A program made the position numbers and the translations under genes. Under the pieces are notes generated by a model. The model made no database searches. It had not been told where the DNA came from and saw only the letters and a program-made list of their open reading frames with translations. 64,000 nucleotides of DNA from Epiperipatus broadwayi. Lineage: Eukaryota > Onychophora > Udeonychophora > Euonychophora > Peripatidae. This document shows, piece by piece, positions 36,011-46,825 of the stretch; position 1 is the stretch's first letter; each line of letters opens with the position of its first letter. Location of the stretch: assembly GCA_028023455.1 (NCBI GenBank), contig JAQFVV010006238.1:4412572-4476571 (forward strand), given 5' to 3'.

Positions 36011-36602
36011 GTTGTTTGGTATGTCCACATTGCTTCTAAGAAGCAAATGTGTAGTCAGAGAGCTTGTGATATTTTATTGGCTTTACAATAATTCTGGCCA
36101 AGGATTTATGTGTCTGCACTGATTAAAACTAAGGACACCAAAATATGTTGATACCAAACTTGTTTTAGATCTATATAATTTGCAAGAATTTTTGGATTCA
36201 AAACACTAAGATGTTTTTGGATTTTAGGCTGATAGCTTGATAATTAAAAACAGGGATAAATAAAAGCTGCTGAAGTTAAAATGCATTAGATTCACCAAGT
36301 CTGCATGTAAAATATTGCACTTATGAAAGTCATAAGGTATAAATTAATCTTGAAATATAGATAGGAAAGCAGTAGATAGGCATTTATTATGCACTATCAT
36401 CTAAACATCTATTAATTATTCAAGTTTACACTAGGTGGGAGGAATAAAGTAGGAGGAATAGTTTTCTACTTAAATGTCCATTTATAACTTTTTATTCTTT
36501 GTTTTGATTTTACTGTGAGAAAGATTATATTTATTTACAAGTGGCTGCAAATGTTAATGAAGAATATAATTTGTTAGCTGCTTCTAATGATTGTAAATAA
36601 AT

Positions 36603-36745
36603 GCCCTGGGTAGTAGCTCAGTTATAGAATGCTAAATTTAGAACTAATGCCTTGGACTGGAGTTCAACCTGTTACTTCTGGTGTTTTAATGGCATATGAT
36701 CTCCAGAGCAACTAATTATAATAAGTAATATGCATATGAGATCTA
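36603..36745 (+). repeat. tRNA-derived SINE-like fragment
   Basis: GGTAGTAGCTCAGTTATAGA (box A) and ACTGGAGTTCAACCTGTTAC (box B) are about 50 bases apart, as in a tRNA. They are followed by TTCTGGTGTTTTAATGGCAT and CTCCAGAGCAACTAA, which resemble the tail of the copy near 63850-63905. The fold of a complete tRNA is not retained. Confidence 0.55.
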
Positions 36746-36919
36746 ATAATTATGTTTGTGAACTTGCCACCATGTGCTTGCATTATCAACACTGTGCAAA
36801 CAACTCAGTAAGTTATCATAATTGATATATTAATGTCTTACAGCTGTCTTTGTATTGGTATGTGGCAGTGTCTTGGTAATTATCGCTCATTATTGCCGTG
36901 CATGTTTTGTGTGCCATCA

Positions 36920-37520
36920 TAAGAGTAGCAGAACTTGAATTATTGCAAAACCAACATTAAATTTCTCGTTAAACTTGGAAAGAATCAAAATTAAATCAGG
37001 AACATTTTAGTCCAAGTTTACAGGGAAAATTCCATGAAGAAAACAGGAATATAAAATGCATTTAAATGTTTTTTTGAAGTGAGAGAAAGTGACACTGATA
37101 AAGAGCGATCAGGGTGCACAGTATCAAGAAAAACTAATGTGAACATTGTAAAAGTATGTCAAATTATGCATCAAAATCATGATTTGACTGTGAGAAGGAC
37201 CCCAGAACAATAATATGGAAATCTTATGAAAAAGGTGTGCACAAGTGCACCAGGTCACATGACACCATCTGCAAGAGACTTTTAGCCAGTAAATAAATGA
37301 TTTTATTGGAACACCCTACTTATCTCATTTGGACAGCAATGACTTTTCTTTACCTGAATATTAAGAAAATATTTAAAAAAAATATATTTTGATGACATTC
37401 AGAACATCAAGAATAATTCGAATGATAACTCGGATAGACATTGCATAAAAGAATTCTAAAGTTGTTTTGAAGATGGATTATTTCCGAAGCAATACTTCAA
37501 AAGTGATTGTAATTAATGAG
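36920..37520 (+). pseudogene. Decayed mariner-type transposase
   Basis: A frame with a few stops reads NIKFLVKLGKNQN, then VQVYRENSMKKTGI, then KCFFEVRESDTDKERSG and IMHQNHDLTVRR. This is the N-terminal helix-turn-helix region of mariner/GVQW-type transposases (IKFCxKLGK ... TxVFEWFKRFKEGRE ... RSGRP). After 37260 come GTPYLSHLDSNDFSLPE, equivalent to the HPPYSPDLAPNDFFLFP motif holding the third catalytic Asp, and FDDIQNIKNNS ... CFEDG, equivalent to the C-terminus. The middle with the first two catalytic Asp residues appears to be missing, so this is an internally deleted, inactive gene. Ends and inverted repeats were not found. Confidence 0.83.
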
Positions 37521-38315
37521 TTTGCAGACTTAATTATTAGACTTCTTGTAACATAATTAATTGTTTTTCAAAAGTTATTGTACAATTATTATATGTCATT
37601 ACTTTAAAACTAATTTATCTCGCCTTGAAATGTATTAAAATGTATAGTATATCTGATAATTTTATCTTGAAACAAAGCATTAATGTAACGAACTCCGATT
37701 ATCTTGAATCACTTCTTTAAAATATCAATAATATTTGTATCTGTAGATGTGTAGGAATGTATATATAATTTGATATAAGAAACTATTACTGTAATCTCTT
37801 CTAGAGCAACGTTTTGTTTATTGCTTTTTTTTGTTTACTTTGCATTTCTTTAAGAAAAAAAAAAGTAATTCATTTAAAATTATTAATAGGTATATTTTTC
37901 TATCTCAAATGCATATAGATGTATATGATTAGTTTATTTATGTATTTTTTTGTACTTAAAAAGAAATATTGTTTACGTATGAGCTTTTTTCAGCATGTTT
38001 TATAAATCTTTTAATATCTCCTTTACATATCAATATCAATATATTGTCATCTTATTAGCAGTATTTCAAACATATCTCCATTTCATTTTTTTACTTTTCT
38101 AGATGGTGTAAATAATACCCTTTTTTGTGTGTGTTTATATATTTTATTTTTGCATCTTTCTTGTTAATCTTAGCATTGTAGATCTTTATTATTTCATACA
38201 GACAGAATATGTTAAGTCAAAGGCTTAACACATCTATTTAAATTCAACAGATCTCACAGTTTTTATTGCAAATTGGAATTCTTTGAAATATAATAGAGTT
38301 GTTTTAAGTGTCATA
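37521..38315. other. AT-rich intron sequence, nothing recognised
   Basis: No recognised repeats or genes between the mariner fossil and the tRNA-like pseudogene. Confidence 0.55.
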
Positions 38316-38398
38316 GCATCATCCGGGATGCAAACCCACAACCCGCGCAACTGCTTGCAAGTGCAAGGCAGTCGCGCTGACCTCTCGACCACCAATGC
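38316..38398 (-). repeat. tRNA-like pseudogene, Ala(TGC)-like loop
   Basis: On the - strand the segment begins GCATTGGTGGTCGAGAGGTC (acceptor and box A) and ends GGGTTTGCATCCCGG plus ATGATGC (box-B-like and acceptor remnant). The anticodon arm is ACTGC ... GCAGT around CTTGCACTTGCAA, apparently the 7-base loop CTTGCAA with a 6-base tandem duplication. At 83 bases with a disrupted T-arm it is not a normal tRNA. Its first seven bases equal those of the tRNA-like unit at 59416-59487. Confidence 0.65.
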
Positions 38399-39059
38399 AA
38401 GACAAATATAATAAGAGTTCCCTTTGAATTATTTGCTTTTAATGGCTGCTTTATTTATGACATTTTTGTTTAATCACTTGTAATTCACTCCAGAATGAAG
38501 GGCTTTTGACTTTATTTCACTACTTCTTATTCATAACTTTTTTTTATATATCTGTCAAATCCATTTTCCTTTCTGATCCATTCATTTTAAATATAGTCTA
38601 TTTTTAGATCTCTTAGATTATTTTATAATCTAGTTTAAGTTTTCACATATCATTGTTTCTACTTGTTAAATTTTCTTGATGAATTCAGTAATTCTTGTTT
38701 GTTCTCTTAATTACATATTTCTTTTTTTTTTTTTTTGATTAATTCTAACATAAACTTTTTTTAGATATGTTTAAAATGTTTTCTCCATCATATGGATCTT
38801 GAAACATATGAATGAAGATATTTGAAAAAGTTAACAACCTCCAATTTATTTCATACTAAATTAGCTCTATTCAATTGACCCAGTTCACAGTTACTTATAT
38901 GTATCACCTATTGTTCAATATTCATCAAAGTTAAATTATAACAATTTGAATCACATGTATAAGACTTGCTGTATTTATATCGTTGGCATTGTCTAGTTTA
39001 TATAAATGCATTAAAGATTCTTATTAATTATGTATTATAATAGATTTCATGATAATTAA
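38399..39059. other. AT-rich intron sequence, nothing recognised
   Basis: No recognised feature, apart from a 16-base T tract near 38722. Confidence 0.55.
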
Positions 39060-39630
39060 TACATAGAATAAAAAGTTAATGGGTGATTAATGGAAAAAAC
39101 TTCACATTCTCATTCATTAGATAGGTCTATATAAGTGAATTTACATACAAAGATAAGACAGCTGTTCTTATATTCTCAAAGTCTCTATCCTATGCTTTGG
39201 TTAGAGAATCTTTCATACTCAACCAAATATCACTGAGGTATAAAATGACATTATGGCACCTGTGTATAGGGTGTAAATTGCTTCTGATGAAAATTTATGT
39301 ATGTATACTGCACTAGTAAATTAAATAGAAAGTTACAATAATATTAGCAGGCAGTAGATTGGATGATTATATATAGAATAAATGTCAGTGGATGTAAAGT
39401 GATTAATGGGAGAACTTCATGCTGTCATTCCAAGATGTTTTAGATTGACCTATATAATTGAATTTAGGTATAAAGATAAAATGACCACTTTTATCTTTTC
39501 AAAATATCTATCTTGTACATTGGTTTAGCAGTATTTTTCATACTCAACAAAACCTCACTGAAGTATTAAAACAACATTACAACACATGTGTATAGGGAGT
39601 AAATCCTTCTGATGAAAATTATAATACAGA
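39060..39630 (+). repeat. Two direct copies of dispersed repeat family E
   Basis: Copies at about 39060-39300 and 39400-39630 share GTGATTAATGG, AACTTCA, ATAGGTCTATATAA/GACCTATATAAT, TCATACTCAACMAAA, TCACTGA, and TGTGTATAGGG followed by CTTCTGATGAAAATT. They are separated by about 100 unrelated bases. Other copies are at 31115 (+) and 29640 (-). Confidence 0.78.
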
Positions 39631-39867
39631 TTATGTAATCATTATCTCTAGCCTCATAAATGATTAGTAATTATTTTTAGTATTTGTATGTAAAATGGAT
39701 GATATCAAAGGTGTGAAAGCAAGAAGTTTGTCAGTTGTAATCTTTCTATGCTTGCTAATCTTTTTTTTTAAATTTAAATGACCAAATATCATATGCTTTG
39801 ATAAACATTGTTAAAACACAGTCATTTAAAATTATTCATTTCTGGCATGTGGACATATTTTCTTTTA

Positions 39868-40093
39868 ATAGTATTATCAATCCATGCATGATAAAGGTCT
39901 CTCCAAGTTTAGCCCAGTTTCTCCTATCTCTAGTCCCTCTTCTCAACATCTAACCAACATAGTTTTATATTTCATTCATCCATCTCACACATTGTCTCTT
40001 TCTAGTTCTTTTATAATTTCTTAGGATCCCGTTTAACATTCCACATCTATTATATTCTAATCTAGCACTATGTCCAACCCAACTCCACTTTAT
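39868..40093 (-). mobile_element. RTE LINE 3' fragment
   Basis: On the - strand this matches the last about 225 bases of the 20650-23926 element. + strand landmarks are AGGTCTCTCCAAGTTTAG, CCATCTCACACATTGTCTCT and ATGTCCAACCCAACTCCACT, complementary to the sequences encoding WIKLGET, KRPYVRWMD and WGWAGHIA. It is 5'-truncated and well diverged. Confidence 0.88.
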
Positions 40094-41190
40094 ACATATT
40101 CATATATATTTTACTGAATATTGTTTTAAGATGATTTAAAAAAGTGATAAAATATGATACAAAAAAACTAATTAAGCTAAGTAAAATTACAAAAAGAAAA
40201 AAAACAGGTAAAAAAAAAACGAGTTTAATGAATTGAGAAAAGACAAATAATTATTTTCAACGTATATATTAAAGTAATGCCTGAAGTTAAATATTTTTTT
40301 CCTTCTCTCTCTCTTTTTATTAAGAAAAAAAATTCACAAAATTTCAGAATAATTTATAAATACTCTTTGTAATAATTTATAAATGCTCTTTAAAATATAT
40401 TTGTTTTATATAAGTAAAATGTAGATAATTTTTGCAATAGTAAGACAAAAAAAAACAATCTGAAATGATATTTAACATATTTGGAGTTCAAAATCAACAT
40501 TTTATTAATTATATATAACGTTTATGTAAATATTATTTGAAAATCTTTCTTTGAGAGGATATCATTATTGATCTTTATTTTTCTTCTTTAAATACATTTT
40601 TAATAATTTTTCTTTCCTAAGTATTAATATTTAATAACTTTAATATAAAAAATAATTAAAAATGGAAAGAAATGTAGAAATTAATAGAATTATGCTAGTA
40701 TATCAAATAAAATAAGACGCGTTTCATTGTAGACATATTCTTTGTAATCTGTGAATATTTCGCTCTTTTCCACTAAATTTTAAATGTCCATTTCTAAGCA
40801 TTGGTTAGGTTTTCTCCCAATTATTTTTATACCTATTATTTAAAAAAAAATATTTTCACTGTAAATGGTTGAGAATGTTTTAACTCAATGAGAATGACCA
40901 TTAACTCCTACCATATGGCAAATTTAATGAGCTTCGTTAAAATCCCAAACATTTTTTTTTCCAGATTTAATTATAAAGTCAATTGCATTCACTTTTCTCG
41001 GATATTATTGAAATCTTATTAATATATTCAAGACCAACCACTATTATTATAGTTATTTAGTTCAGATATGGAATTTATCAACTTTCTGCATATGTGTTTG
41101 TGGGGAAACACGAATTATGGTCACATAGTTAATTTGTGAAACATAATATAATAAAAAGAATTACTACAGATTTTGTTGGTAAATGATTGT
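40094..41190. other. AT-rich intron sequence, nothing recognised
   Basis: Homopolymer A/T tracts are common. No genes or repeat families were recognised. Confidence 0.55.
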
Positions 41191-41204
41191 GGGCATATAT
41201 ATAT

Positions 41205-41460
41205 ATTAGAAGGGATTTGAACTCAATCTTTCAAATATCCTACATTTATCCATGTTAAACAATCGATGCACATGGTCACATAATGTAAAAAAGATAAATG
41301 ATCTCCAATAACCATATTTTGTGCTGAACCAGCACTCTTCAGTTGATCCTTTCCATAAAAGTTTGAAGATTTGCTATCTTAATGTAAACTGAACAGTGAT
41401 TATATGGGAGATGATGTTCTGGACCAACTGATAAATACTGATTCAGCACAATATATATAT
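41205..41460. repeat. Family B copy in inverted-pair form
   Basis: Bases 41210-41350 are an antisense family B segment (GGGATTTGAACTCAATC ... GAACCAGCACTCTTCAGTTG). From about 41358 the strand switches to a sense segment (AAGTTTGAAGATTTGCTATC ... CTGGACCAACTGATAAATAC). TA-rich direct repeats (ATATATATATATTA) occur on both sides, but their low complexity makes them weak evidence of a target duplication. Confidence 0.65.
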
Positions 41461-42479
41461 ATTATAACGGTAGGATTGAAAATGTGACGGCACATGATCC
41501 TTCGAGAACGATACATGTTAATTCTTGAATAGAAAGGAAAAAGGATCAGGAGGGTTTGATTTGACAAATGTGAGGGAATGGAATAGACAACAAATAGAAT
41601 AAAGGTGTAATAAATATTTCAACAATATTTAAGCGTTGATCTGGGTTTTTTTTTTATTTATTATAATTAATTCTTATATTTCATTTTGTAATCTTTTGGT
41701 TCGTTAAAAGAAAATTATTTTAAGGTTTGCATTTGGTGATTGCCATTCATAAATAAATTAACTGTTATTATAGAAAATTTATAATACGGTCTAGGCAGAA
41801 ATGCTTGGTTGTGCCCTCGAACGGCCACTGTATGTTACAATCTCATAAAATTTAAGAGCGTAGCATAATGTTTTGTTACAATATTTTAAGAGGATGTAAA
41901 AATAAAAGAAAGCTAGCAGGTATAGAAAACTACTAATAGGTCACCTTTTTTTAGAATTGAATAAATAACATAAAATAAATACAGTTTCACAGTGTTAATT
42001 AGCTTAAGTTCTGGATTCACCCTGGGTAGAATTACTTTAGTCTACCTAGAGTTAAACAAACAACAAATTTTTATACCAAAACATAAACAAAATGTTGACT
42101 TGTAAAAACAATCTGGTGAGCGTATTAACTAATAATGCATTGTTTTAAAGGGACATTAATAACCTTAATTCAGGATGGTTTACTTAAAAGAGAGAAAAGA
42201 TTTTAGAAATTCAAATCATCAGATTACTTGAGATTGGCATATTAATAATAACTAAAATAAAGATATAAAATTAAGTGTAATAAATACATATAAATAAATG
42301 ACCACACCAAAGTTAAAGAAAAAATTAGAGCATATGAGAGAGAATTAAATTTATAGAAATTATTTGAGAGCAATTTACATATTAGAAAAGTTGCAAAGTT
42401 AAATTATACATTAGGAGAAATTGATAATAGGGTTTGAGATTAGGCAGCTTGATTTACTTTCTGGCTATATGAAAATCAT
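41461..42479. other. Intron sequence, nothing recognised
   Basis: A slightly less AT-rich stretch lies at 41780-41870 (CTAGGCAGAAATGCTTGG ... CGAACGGCCACTG) without a match elsewhere in the window. Confidence 0.5.
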
Positions 42480-43410
42480 TATCTTGCACAATTTAAGAGT
42501 CCATTTTTAAAGTACGGCAGTTGATGGATCCATGTGAATTCTTCTTGGTGACAGCCAGCTTCCATTCAGCATTCCAGAGATTTTCAGGCTTTTATTCATT
42601 TCAGGGCAGCAGGATATTATGGCAGTGGAAGATGACCCACTAGGGTCAGGAAAGGCTTTCTATTAGAACATTTTTAGATTTCAAAGCAGTGTAGGATCTA
42701 GAAGCTCATCTGTTGATATTTAAAATTAGCCCATTTTATACTCCTGCTCCTGGTATTTGTGGAATGCTCTTAATTTATTTCTAGCACTAATCTAATCTTT
42801 AATCTAAAATCTTTAAGTTTTCTTTGTTCATTGTTTGAAGATGCAAATGTTAGATAACATTTCAAAATATTCCAATCTATTTCCAGATTGAAAATAGATT
42901 TGACAAAAATGTTTAACAAAAATAATCTTAATCCCCATTTTATTTTAAGTAAAACCTTAATTAAATATTCCTTTCCAAGATTAAAACAATATTGTGTTTC
43001 CAACCCTTTAATTATTTTTTGGGTAATTAATGATTGCATCTTCCATCTTGGATTTTACAAAATACACAATTTAAGAGAAAAAAGTAATTTAAAAGAAAGT
43101 TTTATAAACAATGTATAATGAAATATTTTTTTAAGAAATCAATATTTTAGTATTTTTGCTCCTATAATATATATAAATATATATATCTGAGCCACACCTA
43201 TGTATTTTTAATGTGAAGACAAGAATTAATAGTGATAAATATTGAAAAGTTAAACTTTATAAATTTTCGGCACACATCTCAAATATATATATAAAAATAT
43301 ATAAATAACTAAAGGAGGGGGATGGGATATAGGGTTTAAATATAGGTTAGTAGATGACACCATGAAGATCAATCTTAAGTTAAAATTGACTGCTTCAATA
43401 TATATATATA
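42480..43410. repeat. Dispersed repeat family D, copy 2
   Basis: Second copy of the segment at 18430-19340, sharing GATGCAAATGTTAGATAAC, TTTCCAGATTGAAAATAGAT, CCCTTTAATTA, TTGCATCTTCCATCTTGG, ATATATATCTGAG, and an end GAAGATCAATCTTAAGTTAA ... GACTGCTTCAATATA. Its first 250 bases are more GC-rich than the surroundings. The short open frames within it are not conserved between the two copies. Confidence 0.65.
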
Positions 43411-44813
43411 TATATATAGTATCTACATGTTTACATGTTCATGCATTTGTCATCAAAAATTTTGGGATCTTATTTATTTCATAATATTTATTCTTAAATT
43501 TAACTCCTTTTTTACAGGTCATCTTCAGGAATATTAATATACATCCATGTTTAATTTTTTTTTAAATGTTAAAATACATTGCAGCAAGTGTGACAGAAAT
43601 TATTGAAAATAATAAACAAAAATATTTATAAATAGATAAATGGACAAATGAATAGATGAATAGAAATAGGGAATAGAATTATAGATACGTGTTTATATAA
43701 GTAGATAGATAGGTATATGAATATGTAAAGGAATGTAAGTGGGGAGATGGGTAAGTGGATAAGTGGATATGTGGTCCATTTTTTGTACATATTCTTTGAA
43801 ACATATTATCAATGATATTGTGTTTAATTTAAAAAAAACCCAGACATATTAATATCTTAAATGTGTTCAAAGTCAGTAGTTTTGTGATAAATTTTGAGGC
43901 ATTTGGGGCATTACAATGGCACTGTTACCACTTAGACTCTTTTACTATTTGGAATTATCTATAATGTTAGATTACCAGTATTCTTTTTTCCACAGAAATT
44001 GCAACAAAAATTATTAATTTAAAAAATCTGAAGATATCAGTATTATTCAGATCTTATACAAATATTACCATAACTTTGAATCTTAAAGCAAATCAACAGT
44101 GCCCTGATAAGTTGTCATATAGAATATAAAAAAACTGACACTATCACTGATTGATAGATTATTTATACCCAGGTGTTTTAGAGTGTGCTTTATTGATTAA
44201 TATTTTTGAAAGAAAAATTGTAATTTTTAGTATTTTATTTACATATTTAAGTTTATTTAAGAAATATATTGATAAAGTATTTATTTTAAACCCAAAAATT
44301 ATGTGATTACAACTGGAATTTATTTTAAAATATTTGCTTTTAGGAAAACAAGTTGTAAAAACATTACAATTATTTTATTGACTAATGAGAAATGCTTTCA
44401 TAAACATCATTGAAGAAATTATAGTAAATCAAATTTTGAATTTTAAGACATTTTAAAAATAGCAGTCAAATAAGAAGTATTTCATTCAGTAATTTTTATG
44501 AATAGAAAATATTACTATCCAATACAAAGAAAGTAAATGAGAGTAGAAGTTGAACTTTAAATCATTTAAATGAAGTTTTGATGTTTACATCTAGACTTGC
44601 AAAGATGTGATAATCTCTAGGGTAATAAATAATTAATAATAATCATTAATATATTTGAATGAAGTGGATAGTATTGTTGTAATAAGTGGGCAGTTTTTAT
44701 AATGGTGACAGATCCAAGAAGTGATATTGATTAGTGTGAATTGCTAATTATATTCAGATTGCTTACTATTAATCCTACAAGATAGAGTTTTTTTCCACTT
44801 ATTTTAGTAACCT
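43411..44813. other. Intron sequence with low-complexity and weak repeats
   Basis: A degraded GATA/GGATA-like low-complexity tract spans about 43625-43785. The region 44000-44250 parallels 26035-26300. No genes recognised. Confidence 0.5.
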
Positions 44814-45162
44814 TTGTTTTAAATAATCACTAAACATCACACAATCACCATCTCTTATACTAGCACATAATTGTTATTAAACAAGGCAAAACTCTCCATA
44901 CAGTAGTGCCACCCTGTGCCAACCAGAGTAATCAATGGATGCCACAAGGCTTGTGCATAAAATCCCTATCTAGTGCCTACTCATCCAATATCCCTAGACT
45001 AGTTTCTGGCTTTTCGCTTTCGTCAGTGAGGAGCTTTGGATCTAAGAGCACTGCACCTAGATCTTAGGATCTAATGCAACTTTCCAGCAGCCACCTTTTA
45101 TCTCTACTTAACTACAAGCCTATGAGAATGAAATTGAAAACACAGTGCCTTGTTTTAAATAA
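44814..45162 (+). mobile_element. Linear (half-unit) family C retroposon with 13-bp target duplication
   Basis: The perfect direct repeat TTGTTTTAAATAA occurs at 44814-44826 and 45150-45162. The 323-base element between them begins TCACTAAACATCAC, the 5' tail of the hairpin copies. It continues through CAAGGCAAAACTCTCCATAC, CCAGAGTAATCAATGGATGC, TAGTGCCTACTCATCC, TTCGTCAGTGAGGAGC and CAGCCACCTTTTATC, ending GAAAACACAGTGCC. That order equals the left half of 45876-46412. Here no inverted second half follows, so this copy inserted as a monomer. Confidence 0.9.
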
Positions 45163-45861
45163 CCTTGGGCAGTTAAATTATTTGTCATTTTGAAAACTGC
45201 ATTATTGCCTAATTATGATTAGAAAATCATTCTGATTAATATCATTTGCCAAATTAACTAAAGGAATTAGAAAAGCAAATTTAAATGATTTTGCACTTGT
45301 ATACACAACAGAATATAATGCATTACTTCAAACAGTGCAAAAATTGATCTTTGCCATGATTAGAATCGGCATATTAATTGATATCAAGAAACACTGTCAC
45401 ATTTCATGATTTATACATGTTAAAGCATTAATATTTCTGTGGTAAATACTTAAACTATGTTACTACATAACATGTGTGTTGAATCATGGATAATGGTCAG
45501 GTATCTTGACGAAATAGCCAATCACAGTTCATCTTTTGACACAACATATATAGTAAAAGAAGTCATTAAGGTTTACATTTTTCATTGAGTTAATAGCTTA
45601 TGAGATTATCGAGTGCAATTCAGGAGCATTGTGAGTTAATTTGATGTGAGCCTCTTTTAATTCTATGTTATTGTTTTATTTTTGAGTGAATTGACACTGT
45701 TTGACATTGATAATCTAATAAGATGGAAGAAGTGTTTTAATTGTGGCAGAAAGTCTGGTTCATGTGAAATGCAATTGATACAATGGGGATGAGTTTTCTC
45801 AGGTTTTTTTTTTTTTTAATTTTTATAGTAATATATTTTGAAAAGTTTATTGGGAACATTA
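45163..45861. other. Intron sequence between two family C insertions
   Basis: No recognised feature, apart from a T tract near 45806. Confidence 0.55.
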
Positions 45862-46426
45862 TGTAGTATGCATTATTAAACCACTAAACATCACATGATC
45901 ACCATTCTTTATGCTTACACAAGCTGTTTATACAGAGGTAAAACTCTCCATACAGTAGCACCATTTAGTGCAAGCACAAAAATGGTGATCATATGATGAG
46001 TAATGATTTAATACCAATCCTACCCATGAGTAACGATTTAATACCAATCCTACCCAATGGGTTATGGTGACTGTGGTTATTGGAAGCTGAACTGAGCTCA
46101 GATTTATACAACTATACACACTGATGAGATTGAAGTGAAAACATCATTGTGTTTTTATTTTGGACTCAAGGCATTATAGTTAGCTAATAAGACAAAAGGT
46201 GGATGCTGGAGGGTTGCATTAGGTCTTAAGATCTAGGTGCAGTGCTTTCACATCCAAGGCTTCTCACTGACTAAAACCACAAGCTAGAACCTAGTCTGAG
46301 GATATTGGATAAGTAGGCACTAGATAGGGATTTTATGCACAAACCTTCTTGCATCCATTAATTACTCTGGCTTGCTTTGAGTGGCACTACTGTATGCAGA
46401 GTTTTACCTCTGTGTAGTATGTCTTA
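45862..46426 (+). mobile_element. Hairpin family C retroposon with 14-bp target duplication
   Basis: TGTAGTATGCATTA (45862-45875) and TGTAGTATGTCTTA (46413-46426) match at 12 of 14 positions. The 537-base unit starts with the family tail (AAACATCACATGATCACC), then CAGAGGTAAAACTCTCCATA, and ends with the complement, TATGCAGAGTTTTACCTCTG, exactly at the duplication. Its right half is a reverse-orientation copy of the family body (compare 44827-45149 inverted). The left arm is shortened and contains a tandem duplication (GAGTAACGATTTAATACCA). The centre carries the AGCTGAACTGAGCTCAGA core also found at 175 and 6728. It lies about 240 bases upstream of the 46668 exon. Confidence 0.88.
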
Positions 46427-46667
46427 TATATGGATTTAATCATGCAGTTTAATTCATTTATTGTATTTTAAATGTACTGTATTTCTAATGATTGCACAAC
46501 TCATGTCAATGAAAAAAAAATATGTATTTAATATTCTTAATGTTCTTTATTGCAACTGGCAATTATTTCGGATTACAAATTAATGACAAATCAAAGGAAA
46601 TAAATATTATATAGAAAGTGTTGATATATTTTTTATGATAATTATGTGACTTTTTTTAAAATTTCAG

Positions 46668-46825
46668 ATCTTTTTTCCAAAGTGTCTGTGTTCTTGGCTA
46701 CTGTCTGCTGCCGCCTTCTATTGCTTTGATTATTTGCCGTTTCATCCTTTTAGCTGAACAGAATTTGGCACTTTTCATTGTCAGATTTGTTGTTACAATG
46801 CTTGCCTTTTGTTGGGCTACATTTG
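46668..46825 (+). CDS. YIPF6: YIPF6 next coding exon (two membrane spans)
   Basis: The acceptor AAATTTCAG ends at 46667 and the donor GTGAGT begins at 46826. The first base completes the codon left open at 2973, giving Leu. Then come 52 codons reading SFFQSVCVLGYCLLPPSIA and, later, a second hydrophobic run FIVRFVVTMLAFCWATF, with one base left over (phase 1 intron downstream). Human YIPF6 has SFFQSLCVLGYCILPL and VRLFVV-VMFAWS at the same place, so alignment and order are clear. The exon encodes two membrane spans of the five-span Yip domain, separated by a short loop (RFILLAEQNLAL). The remaining part of the protein (the AFLADSQPPNRRALAVYPVF-like last segment in vertebrates) was not found in the following 17 kb, so the terminal exon probably lies outside the window. 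Function in vesicle trafficking is inferred from the family. Confidence 0.95.

Larger units (their letters stand above)
2974..46667 (+). other. YIPF6 phase-2 intron, 43.7 kb
   Basis: This intron joins the two identified coding exons. It starts GTAAGT, ends in a T/A-rich tract plus TTTCAG, and is 43,694 bases long. It contains most of the repeats described here: the RTE LINE, hairpin retroposons, a hAT element, mariner fossils and SINE-like pieces. No other convincing host gene was seen inside it. Confidence 0.9.

Noticed and set aside
45928-46119. Short - strand frame with repeated WVGLVLNRYS
   Set aside because: The repetition reflects a tandem duplication within the hairpin element, not a protein repeat.
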